From Anoplopoma fimbria (lineage: Eukaryota > Chordata > Actinopteri > Perciformes > Anoplopomatidae), in assembly GCF_027596085.1 (NCBI RefSeq), contig NC_072449.1, positions 20,148,834 to 20,212,833 of the forward strand: DNA of 64,000 nt, read 5' to 3'. Position numbers and translations under genes: made by a program. Positions 1 through 36,922 of the stretch are shown here, one piece after another (the stretch's first letter is position 1; each line of letters begins with the position of its first letter). The notes under the pieces were generated by a model that ran no database searches, was not told the DNA's origin, and was given only the letters and a program-made list of their open reading frames with translations.

Positions 1-3000
1 TTGATTTATGTGGGTTATTCTCCAGATGAAATGTTTCTCATCTGGATAAAAACACTCCATGTGTCTTGAATTTTTATAGAAAAAGCTGGTCTTGAGTATG
101 ATTCTTCTATTGAATTTTACTTTCTCTCCAGCTGGGTTGCCAATTTTTGTGGCTGCTGGTGCTTCATCGATGCATTTGAATCACACAGGTGAACACAGCA
201 GGAATTCTGCACTCAAAATGACCCTAAAAATATGCAACCAGAAGGAAGAACAGAGAGACATTCAAACTGCTGCTGTTTTAAGATTATTCTGGTTTATAAG
301 CAAAGTTAAAAGTACTCTGTGTGGAGGTTTTTGACCCAAGCAAAGCTACGGTGAGTTGATTTTATCTTGTGCACCGTTCTCACTTCCAAGTTGTCAAATA
401 CAGCATCTTGGTCAGCCGTCCTACCCGTCAAACTATAACACTTTACGTGGCCGTAGTTATGGCGGGAGTAAAGGAGGAAGTCAGGTGACGCTGTTTACAG
501 AGCGATAAATTCTAGGAAAGGAGGAGCTCGGGGTGAATTGATGGATGGGACACATGACTTTCTTCCTGGAGACCAGTAGTTGTGTCCTTTGAGAAACTTT
601 TAGTCAATGATGAATTATTTTAGGTTACATATGTTAAGTTACACAAAGTTATCTAATGTTGGTTAGGTTAGGTAATTTACTTCATTTACGGTGCGTTGCG
701 TGTGTAAAGTAGCCTACTTAAATATGTAACAAACACACTCATTTTAACCCAAACACCCATCTTTTCCTAATTGCACCTAGTTGTGTCATGTGAAGAAAGG
801 TTGATTGTTTTGAAAAGAGTGTATGCATGTAACGAGCGGGGGTTGAAACATGCAAAACTGAAGCTAGAGGGGTGCTTAGTCACAGTTTGATGTAAAGGGC
901 CACTGACCAAGCTGCCGTATATAACGGGTCGGCACACACGCATGTCACAAAGTTCTCTGAATAGGTTCATGCTTTTCTACTTATCAACAGTTGTTGGTGT
1001 GAATGTGCTGAGGAATAGCAATACGCCAAAACACACAAAGAAAAAGAGGACGAATGCTAACAAAAACTCTAATAATAACTCTACATGGTACTTTTAAATG
1101 CTGAGATCTGGAAACGAGGTGACATTGCTGAAAAGGAGTCAGACGGAGCTCAAAACCTCCAGGGATCCATTTAATCATTTTTCCACATGTAAGCTGTGAT
1201 TTCCTCTTGTTTATTTTGTTACATGTTAAACTACTCAAGACCAGTACTACATTGGTAATATACTGTATTTGCACATATGCTCTTGCCACTTTCTCAAATC
1301 TTTTTGTAACTTGTTTTGTCCACCCCATTCATATCAATGCTGTTAGGCAAAAAAACTGAATCTCCTCTCTTTATAATTGATTACAGATCAACAGCATCCC
1401 AAACGACATCCTCCAAAATGATCATAAAGTTGAATCAACACCTCACAAAAACTGAACATTTGTTTTATTTTAGCTATTGGTGTGTGGGCCCCACATTAGC
1501 CAACGTTTTATGAGATGATATTATTGACTGAACATCCTGGTTCAACCCACTTACTGTAGCTTTGTCTACAGTGCAGTGAGGGATTATTATCAACATTTCA
1601 GATGCACCCTAGTGGATAACTTCCAAAAAAAGGAGTTTCGATAATCTTGCTGTTTACATCTGTTTGATCACTTGTGTTTCTTGTGTTTTCTCAGATCTAG
1701 CAATTACTTTGTTTCATAAAATGTTACTATAACGATTAAAAATGAAGACCAAAACTGTGGAAATAAGCCGTAAAACTGGAATTATACTTTAATAAACAGT
1801 GACGCCCCTGCACATTAACTCTAGCTACACGTTATTTAAACAAAACTCAGTGAAGGTCATACTGTCATGCTCATAGGACATCATATTTTTTCACTATTCC
1901 CAAGGACTTTTTCAGAAGGTACAGTTGTGCTCGGTAATCCTCTCTGATTAGAAGCATGGCCCGATAAGTCCATTCAGACTGCTGCAGGACGTCTCTGTTT
2001 GGGCTGAGCTAAGCTGCCCGCCTAGCGAACGGCTTTCAACCCAATGTAAAGGCTGTCAGGAGCTCAGGTAGAAACGACAGATAATGCAAACAAGATGTAA
2101 GAGCAGCGCTGGAGGGCAGAGGAAAGGAGAGGACAGGAAAGACGAACACAGAGAGGCAGAAGGATGGCTCCCAGTTTCTCATTAACTTAGCCTTCTCTTG
2201 GATCTTTTGGATACGACTGGCTGAGAGGGAGGTAAAGGATGGTGGGATGAAAGAGAGGACTGTGGTATGACAAGAAGGACGAAGGCACAGGAACATCTGT
2301 CTCTATGTATGTATGTGTGTGTGTTGTGCTTTTTATAGCATTCAGCTCACATTCCCTGTCATGGAGCTTTACCTGATTATGAGGAGTAACAACAAGGAGA
2401 CGAGCAGGAAATTAAAGGGTCTGGTTAAAAGACCTTCAAGGATATTTTCACATTGTTTCATCATGTTGAACCACCTATACTCATCATTTGATTGCCTCGG
2501 TGGAAATGTTGCTTGTTGAAAACTTAATTTATAAAAAAAACTTATGACAAGAATCCCATATAAAAATGACTATGCCATAGAACTGTGTAATAAAAGAAAA
2601 AAGAAAAAAAACAGCCTATTGCTGACGCTAACCCTTAAACCTAGCCTTAGCTAGCTAATTTGAACTGTTTCCCTGTTTTGAAAAATAATTTTGATGTTCC
2701 AACATCTTTTTTGAGTTCGGTGTGCCACAAATAATACCGTGGTAAAACACATTTATAATAGAAAAGGGGGTTGACACCAACTAGTCATACTAGAAGTTAA
2801 CTTAGCTTAAAGGCCCAAATGTTGGAGGGTAACTACTTATTTCGTCAAAATTTTGTTATGACCTGAATCTGAGTCTTTGACATTTTCTTTAGAAATGTGT
2901 AGTTAAAAGAAGTAAAATAAAAATAAAAACGTGAAATTCAAGGAACTACAAAACAGAACTGAAAAAACTAAATCACGGTGACCCTGGCTAGTTGAAGCTA

Positions 3001-3258
3001 GCCGATGTGTGGTCGGAGCCCGCCATAGCTTAAGCTAATATTTGCCTTTCGTTTTTTAAATACCATCATAATGGTATTTACCAGATTGATCAAAGACACG
3101 TAGATGTCAGTATCTGACATGGAGGTGGTGGTTATAATCGTCCAGAAAAAAAAACTTAAAATTTGAGATTTTAGAACTTAGCTTTTAAACAGTAGCCTTC
3201 AAACTTGAAAACAAGCAGAAAACATCTAAGAATGAGGACACACAGACTGCAGCTTCAC
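1..3258. other. Jagged gene intron 3 (partial)
   Basis: AT-rich noncoding DNA with no exon I can recognise on either strand. Short homopolymer runs occur near 2540-2620. A stretch around 2620-2670 resembles part of the interspersed repeat also seen at 14.0 and 21.5 kb. Confidence 0.6.
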
Positions 3259-26111
<22,853 letters not shown>

Positions 26112-26244
26112 GTCTGGCCTCGCGGTGATCTTCACGCTCCCGTTTCTGTGAGCGAGCCGAGTTACCCGGTGCGCTCTTGTGCGCTCCATCCCTGCGTCAG
26201 GGGATTGGGGACCGTGTTGTGCGCTTTGGCGGTGTCCCTGTCCC

Positions 26245-26281
26245 CCTCCTCCTCCTCCTCCTCCTCCTCCTCCTCCTCCAC
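26245..26281. repeat. (CCT)n trinucleotide repeat at the Jagged 5' end
   Basis: About 12 CCT units, GGA on the gene strand, inside the CpG-rich 5' region. In the frame of coding exon 1 it would read as a run of glycines if an upstream in-frame ATG were used; otherwise it is 5' UTR. Confidence 0.9.
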
Positions 26282-26857
26282 CTCCGACCGTCCGCCCAGC
26301 TCTCCTCCTCTCCGGTCTTAAACCCTGGACCTCCCGCAGAGCCACTTCATCGCGTCCAGGTCAGAGAACCATAACTACCTCTTGTCTCCGCTTTGGATTT
26401 GTCCCCCAACCACCGACCCACAAAGACACACCTGATCACCCCCCCTTTTTGCCGCTGTGTCCAGGATGGGTTTCCACTGGGAATGACACATGCACGCAAA
26501 CACACAAACACACTCCCCTTTGCGCCGTATTCCTTCAACCACCTGCGTTAAGAGGCTTTAAAGGTCCAATCTGCCGGCTCACTTGACTTGAACTCTCATC
26601 CGAATTAGCTCGCACTCTCTCTTCTTCTTCTTCTTCTGGTCTCACTTCAAACCTGATTCACGCACAAAAAGACTTGGGGGGAAAAAATATATATCTCTGT
26701 TCATCCTACTTCGTGATGAGCGCATGAAAGCAAGCGCCGAAGTTGCGTCTCTCCAGCGGAATGATTTCACTTTGCGCTTCTCTCATCTAAGCCGGTGGTT
26801 GGTCAGTCAGTCGTTAACCCGATACGAAGCCCGGCAGCGACAGTCAGTGTGGGAAAC

Positions 26858-26906
<49 letters not shown>

Positions 26907-28144
26907 ATGGAGGGTGTGTCCTCGGGCAGGGAATATCCGTCTTTCAGCTCTTGTCCGGATTGTTCGCTCATCCCTCTCTCTCTATGTCTACACTTTGCGC
27001 AACCAGCGGACCATCCCCAAAAACTTTTATTCTCCTCTAAGTCACATGGACGCATATAATTATCCTGAATGCGTTTCAGTCCTCCCCTGGGTAGTCAGTT
27101 TCCTCTCTATCTTTTGTGGCACCTCGCTGGTTCCTCTCCTCCGGTTTCAGAGCTCTGCTGAATGAACTGCTTCTCACCGGCTTGCTCAGGCTCGGGTGGC
27201 CCCTGAACAGGAAAACGTTTTCTATAAGGGCGTTTGAAGCTGCAGACCTCCGTCATTAAAATACCACTCTGCTACGGATGTTGCCACTACAGTTACAAAT
27301 ATATTGACAACAACAACAACAAAAAGGAAATAGAGAAAACTGCGGCTTTGGAGAGTTTCTAAAGATTGATCGTGATTGCGCGCATGCTCGTGGCACACGT
27401 GGCACAGGTGCCTACACGCACCCGCACACTGATTATCAAACCCACGTTTATGATCCGACTTGTTGGCTGTGGGAACATGTGTGTGATCAGTGATGCCGCC
27501 GGCTGCAATAAATAGGCCTACTAACCGGGTGAGCGCACGAATATAAAAAGGGAATTGTGGGGAATATATATTTTGAATATTGGCACCGGTCACATGGCAT
27601 ATTTTTCCCACATCTGACTTTCAGAGTTCGTCTTGTTGGATGCAGGACAGCCACACAATGTACCTTCTTCATCGGAGGAAATCTAATGAGATTCTGCCTC
27701 CCTCCTTCCACGGGCTTGTTGCTCAAGAGCTTCCCTGACAACCGCTGGTGTTTCTGCTGTGACCCCCGGGCCAGAACAGAGGGCCCTTAAGGAGCAGAGG
27801 GGTGATTTGCATAGTGGAGCAGTGACCTCCAAACATGAGCTGAATTCCGACAAAGCATCCGGAAACACGCAGATACAACTGCTTTATGCTCAGATGGCTG
27901 CTGTGTGTGGTTCACCTGAGATGGACTCAACACAAACCAGCAACCTTCAAACTCTGTAGATCTCGTTACCTAGAGTCTATTTGGCACCATCTAACGGTCA
28001 CATGAGTCCTTTTATGGTGGGATTTTTATAATCACCATATAAGTCTACAGAGTATAATAATATGAGCTGGAAAACATCTATTGATTGTGACAATCTTGTT
28101 CTGCTTAGGTTTATTGTTGCTCTGAACTGTCAAATATATATATA

Positions 28145-28314
28145 TAGTACCAGTCAAAAGTTTGGACACACCTTCTCATTCAACTACTTTGAAGAATCTA
28201 AAATATAAAACATATTCTGGTTTGTTGAGCATTTGTTTGTTTACCACATAAAGAAAAAATAAAGAAAAACCATTGAATGAGAAGGTGTGTCCAAACTTTT
28301 GACTGGTACTGTAT
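28145..28314 (-). mobile_element. Tc1/mariner-like MITE copy 1
   Basis: Ends are inverted repeats: AGTACCAGTCAAAAGTTTGG at the left and CCAAACTTTTGACTGGTACT at the right, continuing through ACACACCTTCTCATTCAA. TATA-rich flanks fit TA-targeted insertion. About 170 bases, no coding capacity. Relative to the copy at 54602 it is inverted and lacks about 50 internal bases. Confidence 0.75.
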
Positions 28315-30311
28315 ATATATATTATTATTATTATTATTATTATTTTAAAATCCTTTTAAAAAGTTACTCCCTCACATACAGTTTTAGAAGTTAGTTTTTA
28401 AATCAGTTAAAAACGATTTATTCTGAAAATATATCTTTTGTATAATTTTGTTTTTAATAGCTGCACGATTTTAACCAAATGTAAGTGTCATATATGGTAT
28501 CCCCTCTTGAAATAAAAAAAATCCAGGTCTAAGAAATGTTTTGAGATGTTTAGCCATACAACGGGACTGTGTATGATAACTGACCCACTACCTGTCTTTA
28601 TTACAAAATCTTTGAACACCATCTTAAAAATCGAGAGTGCCCATGGATGCAGATTTGCACCGTCACCAGCTGTGTTTGAGCTCACTCACATGCACAACTC
28701 CCACGCACGAACCACCGGATACGTAGAAGTTGCCTTTCAGTCCCTGCAACTGAAGGATCACTGTGTTGTTGGTGAATGGGAAGCCACTAGGCAGGTTGCC
28801 AAGAGCATGCGACACTCACTCACACATGGCGCCCTCGTGGCTAAGGTCAGCGCTTTCTCAAGGCAAAATAAGGGGAGTGTGGAAAAGCTTGGGAAACTAC
28901 GGAAGAATGTGCATTTCTATGTACACTGTTGAGCTGACCTGAAGAAAACCGCTCCGGCCACAGTTTAGGACCACAACAGGGAGGCCCAGTGTGCGCCGGG
29001 CAACAGCACAGTGCGGCTCTAAATTAAGCTTTTCAGGCCGGATTCACACATCACTCCGCCCCACACTCATGAATCCGGCCTTTGAGGGGAGGTGGTGGGC
29101 CTTTTGGCCCGTAATTACTAGTGTGTGGAGGCCTTGGAGGATATGCTGCAAAACACACAGCAGGGATTTACTAATTGGCAAACTCAAGACAATTGTTCCC
29201 ATTTGCATTCATTAAATATCACATCAGATTACTCATACAGTGTTTAAGAGGTCTACAGCATCATTATTCTGATGTACAGATACTTTGCTGAAGTGTTTAA
29301 TTGTTGTGCTTCTTAATACTTTCACTCCACTACATTATGAAGACCGTTCTATCCACTTCCTTTCATTTATCTGACAGCTTTAATTACTAGTTAATTAGCA
29401 GAATATTATTTGGAAAATGTAAAGCAATGCATATAAATTAACATTCAGTTTTACAGTGAATGTAACTATCCATATAGATCTAAATCTATATATAGAAGGA
29501 CATTCTACAATACAAAGCTTGATGGCTCAAGACTGGCCAGTAAATTGTGTAATCTAATTTATTTTTTCAAATAAGTAATCTATCTCAAAGGCCAAATAAA
29601 GATAAGGTCTGATAGCTCTTTTGTTCGGGCACTGTGCCGTGCACATCAAAGCAAATTGAATGAGCTTCCAATTGGTTTACTTTACAAGCAGAAGGTATAT
29701 GATTATGGAGGTCCATAATGCTCTGAACGTTATCAGAGTTGGACTACTTTCTAAAAAATGTGTGACTAATGGAAAAAATATTGTTTTTGTGAGGCCAAAG
29801 AATCCAATTTTCTTGAAATATGTTAACAATTTTGGTGTCAATCAGTCTGGATATTAAGTCCAGTCAATGAGTTTTGTTGCATGACATAAATAACTTTCTC
29901 TGCCTTCCTACATTTCCTTTTGAGCTCCACTGGTGATAAAGTCAACTACTATGATAATCAACCTTGTCCTACATAAAACTCAGGGTTGGCTATTTTATGT
30001 ACCAAGAATGAAAAATAAGCCATACTCAGCAACTAAAGATGTGTTAGAAGAAATCCACCGTTGTAGTTTTGTCAGAAAAATAAGCCCAAAAAAAAAGCAG
30101 TCTCAAGTTTTCTGCTTTAACAGATTATTGATGAATATCAAAAGTTTCAGCCAAATTTATGCCACCAGGGACGAAGCGAAAGTAACAGCAACACACCTCA
30201 ACAGCAGAGGAAGAAGAAAGAAGTTTTGCAGCATCATCTATTGGCCAAACCCTGAGTGCAACATAAATACTTAAGAAGTGAGGCAGTACACTGTCTCAAA
30301 GAAAATTCATT

Positions 30312-30317
30312 TTTATT
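30312..30317 (-). terminator. snrpa poly(A) signal
   Basis: AATAAA on the minus strand about 390 bases after the stop codon and just 3' of the PIE-like element, so very probably the functional site. Confidence 0.75.
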
Positions 30318-30328
30318 ATTAAAAGAAA

Positions 30329-30378
30329 AAAGCTCCAGGTACAATGTCTGGTAAACCAGACCCTGGGTGCAATGCTTT
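30329..30378 (-). promoter_or_regulatory. U1A polyadenylation-inhibition element (PIE)-like RNA structure
   Basis: Read on the snrpa mRNA strand, AUUGCAC (30373-30367) and AUUGUAC (30345-30339) lie in one folded element. AAAGC pairs with GCUUU outside, CCAG pairs with CUGG in the middle, and GUCUGG-UUUA-CCAGAC forms the terminal hairpin. The two boxes therefore sit in opposing internal loops, as in the mammalian U1A 3' UTR element that two U1A molecules bind to block poly(A) polymerase. An AATAAA begins 21 bases after the second box, close to the known spacing. Confidence 0.85.
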
Positions 30379-30706
30379 ATGACAACAAAATACAGAAGAG
30401 ACATCAAGTTGCTCGTGGATTTGAGTTTAAATAAAAAAAATGAACACTAGGATGAAGAACCCCTCTATACATTTACCTGACCTTTGTTCTAAGTCAAGAG
30501 TTCCGTATGTGTGGTACGATAATAAACTGCAACCTGATGCAAAAGACGTATACTTACATGTAATCCTGGACGAAGGGGGGAAAAACAGCCCGAACTGCAC
30601 TCTTGAACGTCAATTTCTAAAAATGCTTCTTAGTTTGGGTCACTGCTGTACATTTCTAAAAAGCCTGTGTGTGCGCGCATGTAAGAAAAAGACTGGGCTT
30701 AAAAAG

Positions 30707-32146
<1,440 letters not shown>

Positions 32147-32478
32147 CTTCTAACCTGCAGGTGAGTGGTTGGAGGGAAATACTTTAAATGTTGCCTTTAA
32201 ACCAGGTAAAAGCACAATCCTTGATTAGCCGCAAGCTAACGCAACAACCGTCCGGTTTGAATAACGTGGGGTGAACGACCGCCTGGAAGCTAACTAGCTA
32301 AGCTAACACTCTTTAGCTCAATATATCTACGTATTGTTATCTATCACTTACGCCGGGTGACCCTCATCAAGCATAACGTGCACATATCATATCCAAGTCC
32401 CGAAAGGAGTTTTGGAAAAGGACTTGTTTAACAAAAAACGATTTATATGCTTAGCTCGATGTCGACGAAATACTCACC

Positions 32479-32530
32479 TCGAAGTGATGAATGAAAATCC
32501 CGGCCCTCTCAAATCCCGTGCTCTGTTCTC
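32479..32530 (-). other. snrpa: snrpa 5' noncoding exon and promoter area
   Basis: A GTGAGTATT donor on the minus strand at 32477-32478 follows CATCACTTCGAG. The start codon lies ten bases into an exon whose acceptor reads CTCACCTGCAG, so the first exon is probably noncoding and spliced. The upstream edge is a guess. Confidence 0.55.
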
Positions 32531-33325
32531 GCGATAAAATACAACAGGGTCCGTTTCCGCTCAATCCTGTGACCCATCATATCCGGTGACCACACTTTTT
32601 GTGATAGCTGCTGTGTCTGTACATATAATATTTCAGTTATTGTGGATTCTTTACTGTTTTTTATTGCTTATTTATAATACTTGTTTTTATTTTATTTTAT
32701 CCTGTTTTTATTTTACTATGTCTCTTGTTTGCACTATAAACTATGCTGCTGTAATCCTGTAAATTTCCCCGCTGCGGGACTAATAAAGGATTATCTTATT
32801 TTATCTTAATTGGTGCCATGATGCCACACTATACAGCCCATGATGTGGACTCCACCGACAGCAGAGGGCGGTACGACCCTTCAGCACTGGTGCGTTCGAC
32901 CCACGAAGAAGAGTCACGCTGCCAAATATGGGCACAACCAAAACACCGGCGCTGTTAGCCCAGCTCTGCTAGTCTCAAGAGTGGGTGTAGGATATAGTGT
33001 ATAACATATGTCAAATACATTATCGAAACGATTTCTGCTCAAATGAGACGAATGTTGATTTCGGTTTCTACCCAAATAGCACTGAGCACCGAGCGAAGGT
33101 AGTTTCACTAACTTTTTGCCTTGCTTGCAGGCTGCAGAGGTGGGAGGTAGGAGGCTAAGAGGTAGGAGGCAGTGAAGGGTGGGCGGATATGTTGTATGCA
33201 TTTCAATTCTAATTCAATGTGTACTTGCAACTGTCAAGAACTGCTGTAACTTAAGTCTTTCCAGAGATGAACAAAATACTAACTACCACCTCTGTCTGGG
33301 TTAACTTAAAAGGAGCTCATTGAAG
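32531..33325. other. snrpa-actmap divergent intergenic interval
   Basis: About 0.8 kb between two head-to-head genes, likely holding both promoters. A quarter of it is the retrotransposon tail at 32605-32812. No further exon seen. Confidence 0.6.
32605..32812 (+). mobile_element. Non-LTR retrotransposon 3' fragment (L2/CR1-like), copy 1
   Basis: Similar over its length to 51272-51478: ATTGTGGATTCTTTACTG, TTATTGCTTATTTATAATAC, TTTACTATGTCTCTTGTTT, then CCCCGCTGCGGGACTAATAA and a (TTATC)-type tail. It is a 5'-truncated insertion in the snrpa-actmap intergenic interval, close to the snrpa transcription start. The clade name is an inference from the tail. Confidence 0.7.
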
Positions 33326-35235
33326 ATGTCAGTGGAGGGACCCCTGTCACCTCCTCTTCCTCCTCCTCCTCCTCCACCACCTGCTCCAGGTCCACCACTT
33401 CCTCCAGCCTCCTCACCCAAGAAGAAGCTGTATCAGACTATAGCCAGTAGCAGAAGTCCTGTGGAGGGGAACCACACAGAGGCCCGCTTACTGCTCAGTC
33501 AGAGGGAGAGCAGGTGAGATCTACAGTGAGAGATGAGAACAGCATTAGTTTTGCTTCTTTAACCTGAACATCAGATATTATAACTATTTTTTGCTTTATT
33601 CATGTTTGAGCACAAACACTCAGTTACAAGATTATTAGATACACGAGTACAATCCAATCCAAATGATGTTCTGCAATAAATCCTACATGTGTGAAGCGTT
33701 TAATGTTTACTTTTCTGTTGACATTGTCACAGATGTTATCAACTTTGTTGAGGCCATGGGCAATATGGTAATTGATAAAAAAACAACTATTTTGATAATC
33801 AATTTATCACGAAAGTAATTTTTCAAGGACAAATGCCAAATATTATTTTGCTCCAGCTTCTCAATTGTCAGTCATTTCTTGCTTTTCTTACATCTTGAAT
33901 TTTAATATGAGGAAAAGCACAGTAAAAATGTCTCACTTGAAAAAGGGCTGTTGCAAGCAAAGCTGTTGAACTGGATTGTTATAGAATGTGTATTTGTTTG
34001 TGTGCTTCAGTTTTAGGAAGGACCTGCAGTGGGTACTAGTGAACACATATGTGCCCTCCCTCATCCAAGATGGTCCACAGTAAGTCAGTAAACTGTGGCG
34101 TCAGACCCAGAAGTGCCAAGTAGAGATGCGACCGGTCAACTGCCAAGCTGTTGTCAGTTGATCAACCATCTCCGATCCCATTTTTAGCCAGATCATTTTA
34201 TTTATAAGATGGTTTTATTGGCCATTACGCCTTTATTAGATACACAGGGTACATAGACTGGACAACATGCAGCAAAGCGTTTGAATTAAATCCTCAACTG
34301 TGGTAAGGACTGGCAGCAGCTGTACATTTGAATTCTCCATCAAATAGTTACAAAATGTTGGTGTTGTCAATAATAGTTCTTAATCTGCAAGTCTTACTTT
34401 TAAATAATCGCTAATCATAATAGGCCCAGAAAATTGCAATCGGTGCATCTCTAATGCAAAGTAACACCTTGATCTAAATTTGACTGAGCAACTACTTTTG
34501 TAAAACAAATAAAAATGGTTACATGTTCAATGGAGGTTTGTTGTTATTAGTTTGACCTGAATTCTTTCTGTGTAAAGTCATTAATCGTTATAATCTGCCA
34601 GGGCGTGTCAGTGAGCGTGTTATTCATTTACCTTCCAGGTGTGGTCTGGTGGCTTTGTGGATGTCTGCTCACCTTCGACAGCCACAGCTGAGTATCGACA
34701 TGGAAACTGTTGTTCAGACGGCCTTGAGCAGAGGATACACGGCACAGGGTGAAATGTTTTCAGGTAACAAAAGTGTGTAAACAGTTTTGAGTCTGTTTTT
34801 AAATGAAGTTGAATAAAGACGGTGTGTGGAACAAGAAAAAGGAGGGGTGTGTTTCTGTTGTAATGGATCACCCATTTTTTATTCAGGGAAATTGGAAGTT
34901 TTACAGTAGCATTATGAAGCGTTGGAGCTAAAAGTCATACCTTGACATCACTTCAGAACACTCCAGATGTAGGGTGTAATTAAAATGTGGAAGTTATAAC
35001 CAGGTTTGCAAATAAAATAACTGTTTATGATGTTTTGGTTTCTTTATTTTCTCAATAAGATTTTTTATTTTGTCAGCTGAAAACATGGCCCTGCTGGCTG
35101 AGGAGGTCTGTGGCTGTAAGGCAGAGCTGCTGTCGGGGGGTTTAAGTGGTAATAATGCTGCAGCCATCATCACACACCTGTGGGGGAGACAGCCTGTTCT
35201 CATCCCGTATCCCAGACCCAAACAAAACAGCCTTC

Positions 35236-35317
<82 letters not shown>

Positions 35318-36407
35318 CCATTCCTGTGTCATGAAAGGACATAATTCCTTGACCGTATGTACAGATATGATGAAGACTACAACCATGAGCCATGCCAGCG
35401 GAGCGGCCACAGGGCGCACTGGGCAGTCGCTTCAGGTAACTGGTAGCTCAGTCACCAGAGGGGGGTTTCATCAAGGTGGTTCAGAAAAGCAGGGCTTATT
35501 GTTAAAGGTCTTGAATTATCCCTCAGAAACCTAACCAGGGTACGTCTGTTTCATAAAGCTGGTTTGGAGCTTTTTTCATTGCAGTAAACAAACAAAATCT
35601 AACTTTTTGCAGCATATTGTGGGTCAGCAGCGAGCTATTACATACTATTGAACAACTCTGACGTATCAAATAGGACCCCAGCCAGGTCATTTATTTTATA
35701 TCAAGACATTAAGATCATATTTAATATTTTGAAAGTTCTCAATCACTCTGATTATGTTAATATATATATAGATATAACTGCCTCCACACGGTGAAAAATA
35801 CTGATGAAATACTTTGAGATTGGCTGTCTGCATTTTTAATAAATGGATTTCTTGGTATATTATGCATAAGGTTTTATTATGGGACATTTAAAATGAAAAT
35901 AATTAAAGCAAAAATGTTTCTTGCTATTGCTATTGTCAAACTTGTTTATTTGTTAATAGATTATATTGATAGCAGTTTACATAAACATATTAATTGCACA
36001 AATGTTGAGTGTAATACTGTGCAGATATTTGAGGACAACATCCACATGTCCCATCTATTGCTTTTGTTCCAGGTGTTCTCCTCGGTGTGGACCAGGGGAG
36101 CGTGAGCAGAGAGCACATCCAGCCTGACCCCACTCTGCCCTGGCTCCACCTCGCCTCAGACAGCAGCGCTCCGTGTCCCGTCGGTAACACGGCAGTCAAA
36201 GAGGTTTACGTCCTGGCTAAGCAGGGTAAAAGCCTGCGCTACCAGCTGTGGAGTTTGGACAGCGTAGCTCAGAGTAACGAGCAGCTGAGGACGATGGACC
36301 CTCAGAGAGCGAATGACGGGGCCCGGTATGTGGTTCCTCAGGGAGGGGTGGAGGCCGGGCTGGCTGGACGGGCGGTGATGCTCCACACAAGGACAAAGAA
36401 GCAGTAA
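33326..36407 (+). CDS. actmap: Actin maturation protease (C19orf54 homologue)
   Basis: Cytosolic protease that removes the acetylated N-terminal Cys or Met from newly made actin. Six exons: 33326-33513, 34011-34079, 34639-34763, 35077-35206, 35365-35435 and 36073-36407; 305 codons plus TAA (human about 351, differing mainly in the Pro-rich N-terminus). The N-terminus is a poly-Pro segment (PPLPPPPPPPPAPGPPLPP), which in the family binds profilin. The catalytic region reads SLIQDGPQCGLVALWM with Cys87 the likely nucleophile, then GYTAQGEMFS, AEEVCGCKAELLSGGL and HRAHWAV with His189 the likely general base. The end has VYVLAKQGKSLRYQLW and GARYVVPQGG. I chose the ATG at 33326 because the frame upstream offers only TTG. 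Exon 4 uses a weak donor (GTATCC), but family alignment (LIP then YDEDYNHEPC) demands it. Confidence 0.95.
33625..33715 (+). repeat. Interspersed repeat fragment in actmap intron 1
   Basis: Contains TTATTAGATACACGAGTACAA and TTCTGCAATAAATCCTAC, resembling a common fish repeat whose core is TTTATTAGGTACACCT. A better-kept start of the same repeat lies at 45550-45600. Confidence 0.5.
35239..35315. repeat. (GT)n microsatellite in actmap intron 4
   Basis: About 77 bases of GT broken once by GTTTTG. It fills half of an intron only 158 bases long. Confidence 0.97.
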
Positions 36408-36916
36408 TAAATGTGACGTAGGACCCAGCTGTGTGGTGGAGGGCTTTTAAGTGGATTACTGTATGTGCTACTGTTCTGATGACTGTGGATCCTTTTAATT
36501 AAGGTGACTATAAGAGTTTCCACATATTCTGCAACACTGGGTAGCTGTTCCTTGAGTTTCTCTAGTTAGGTTTGGCCCTTTGAAGGCAGTGTTGCGGGTC
36601 AATTAATGCATAGAAGGGCATTATGAAAAATATTGGATTTGCACTGTTGTTTCATCAATTTGTTGGAGAAAAATTTATGTATTTAATTAGGATGTTACAT
36701 TTAATTCACTTGATAAAACCAAAAACCAAAATATCATCTTATTTGTCATTAAAGTTTCCAACTGAATTTCCAGAAAATGACCCATGTCGCCCTTCCCTTA
36801 AATTCTTTCACTACTTTATTTAAACTGAGTGCAATTTTTTGGGGGAATTCTTTTTTTGGTCATGCAGGTTTACAATGTGAAAAACACATCACTGTCTGAA
36901 AGAAATATATTTATGC

Positions 36917-36922
36917 AATAAA
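36917..36922 (+). terminator. actmap poly(A) signal
   Basis: AATAAA about 510 bases after the actmap stop codon, in AT-rich DNA, facing the 3' end of itpkc. Confidence 0.6.

Larger units (their letters stand above)
26112..30294. other. Intergenic: Jagged 5' flank to snrpa 3' end
   Basis: Holds the presumed Jagged promoter and 5' UTR region, a (GA)n run at 26861-26904, one Tc1-like MITE copy at 28145-28314, an (ATT)n stretch near 28320-28345 and decayed repeats near 29280-29400. The longest frame (28546-28932, plus) resembles no family I know and has no exon signals. Confidence 0.6.

Noticed and set aside
1..3258. Search for Jagged exon 4 (DSL domain)
   Set aside because: No minus-strand frame of suitable length with the expected Cys pattern; it must lie outside the window.
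28546..28932. 128-residue plus-strand frame between Jagged and snrpa
   Set aside because: No recognisable family, no splice or promoter signals, and codon use like the surrounding noncoding DNA.
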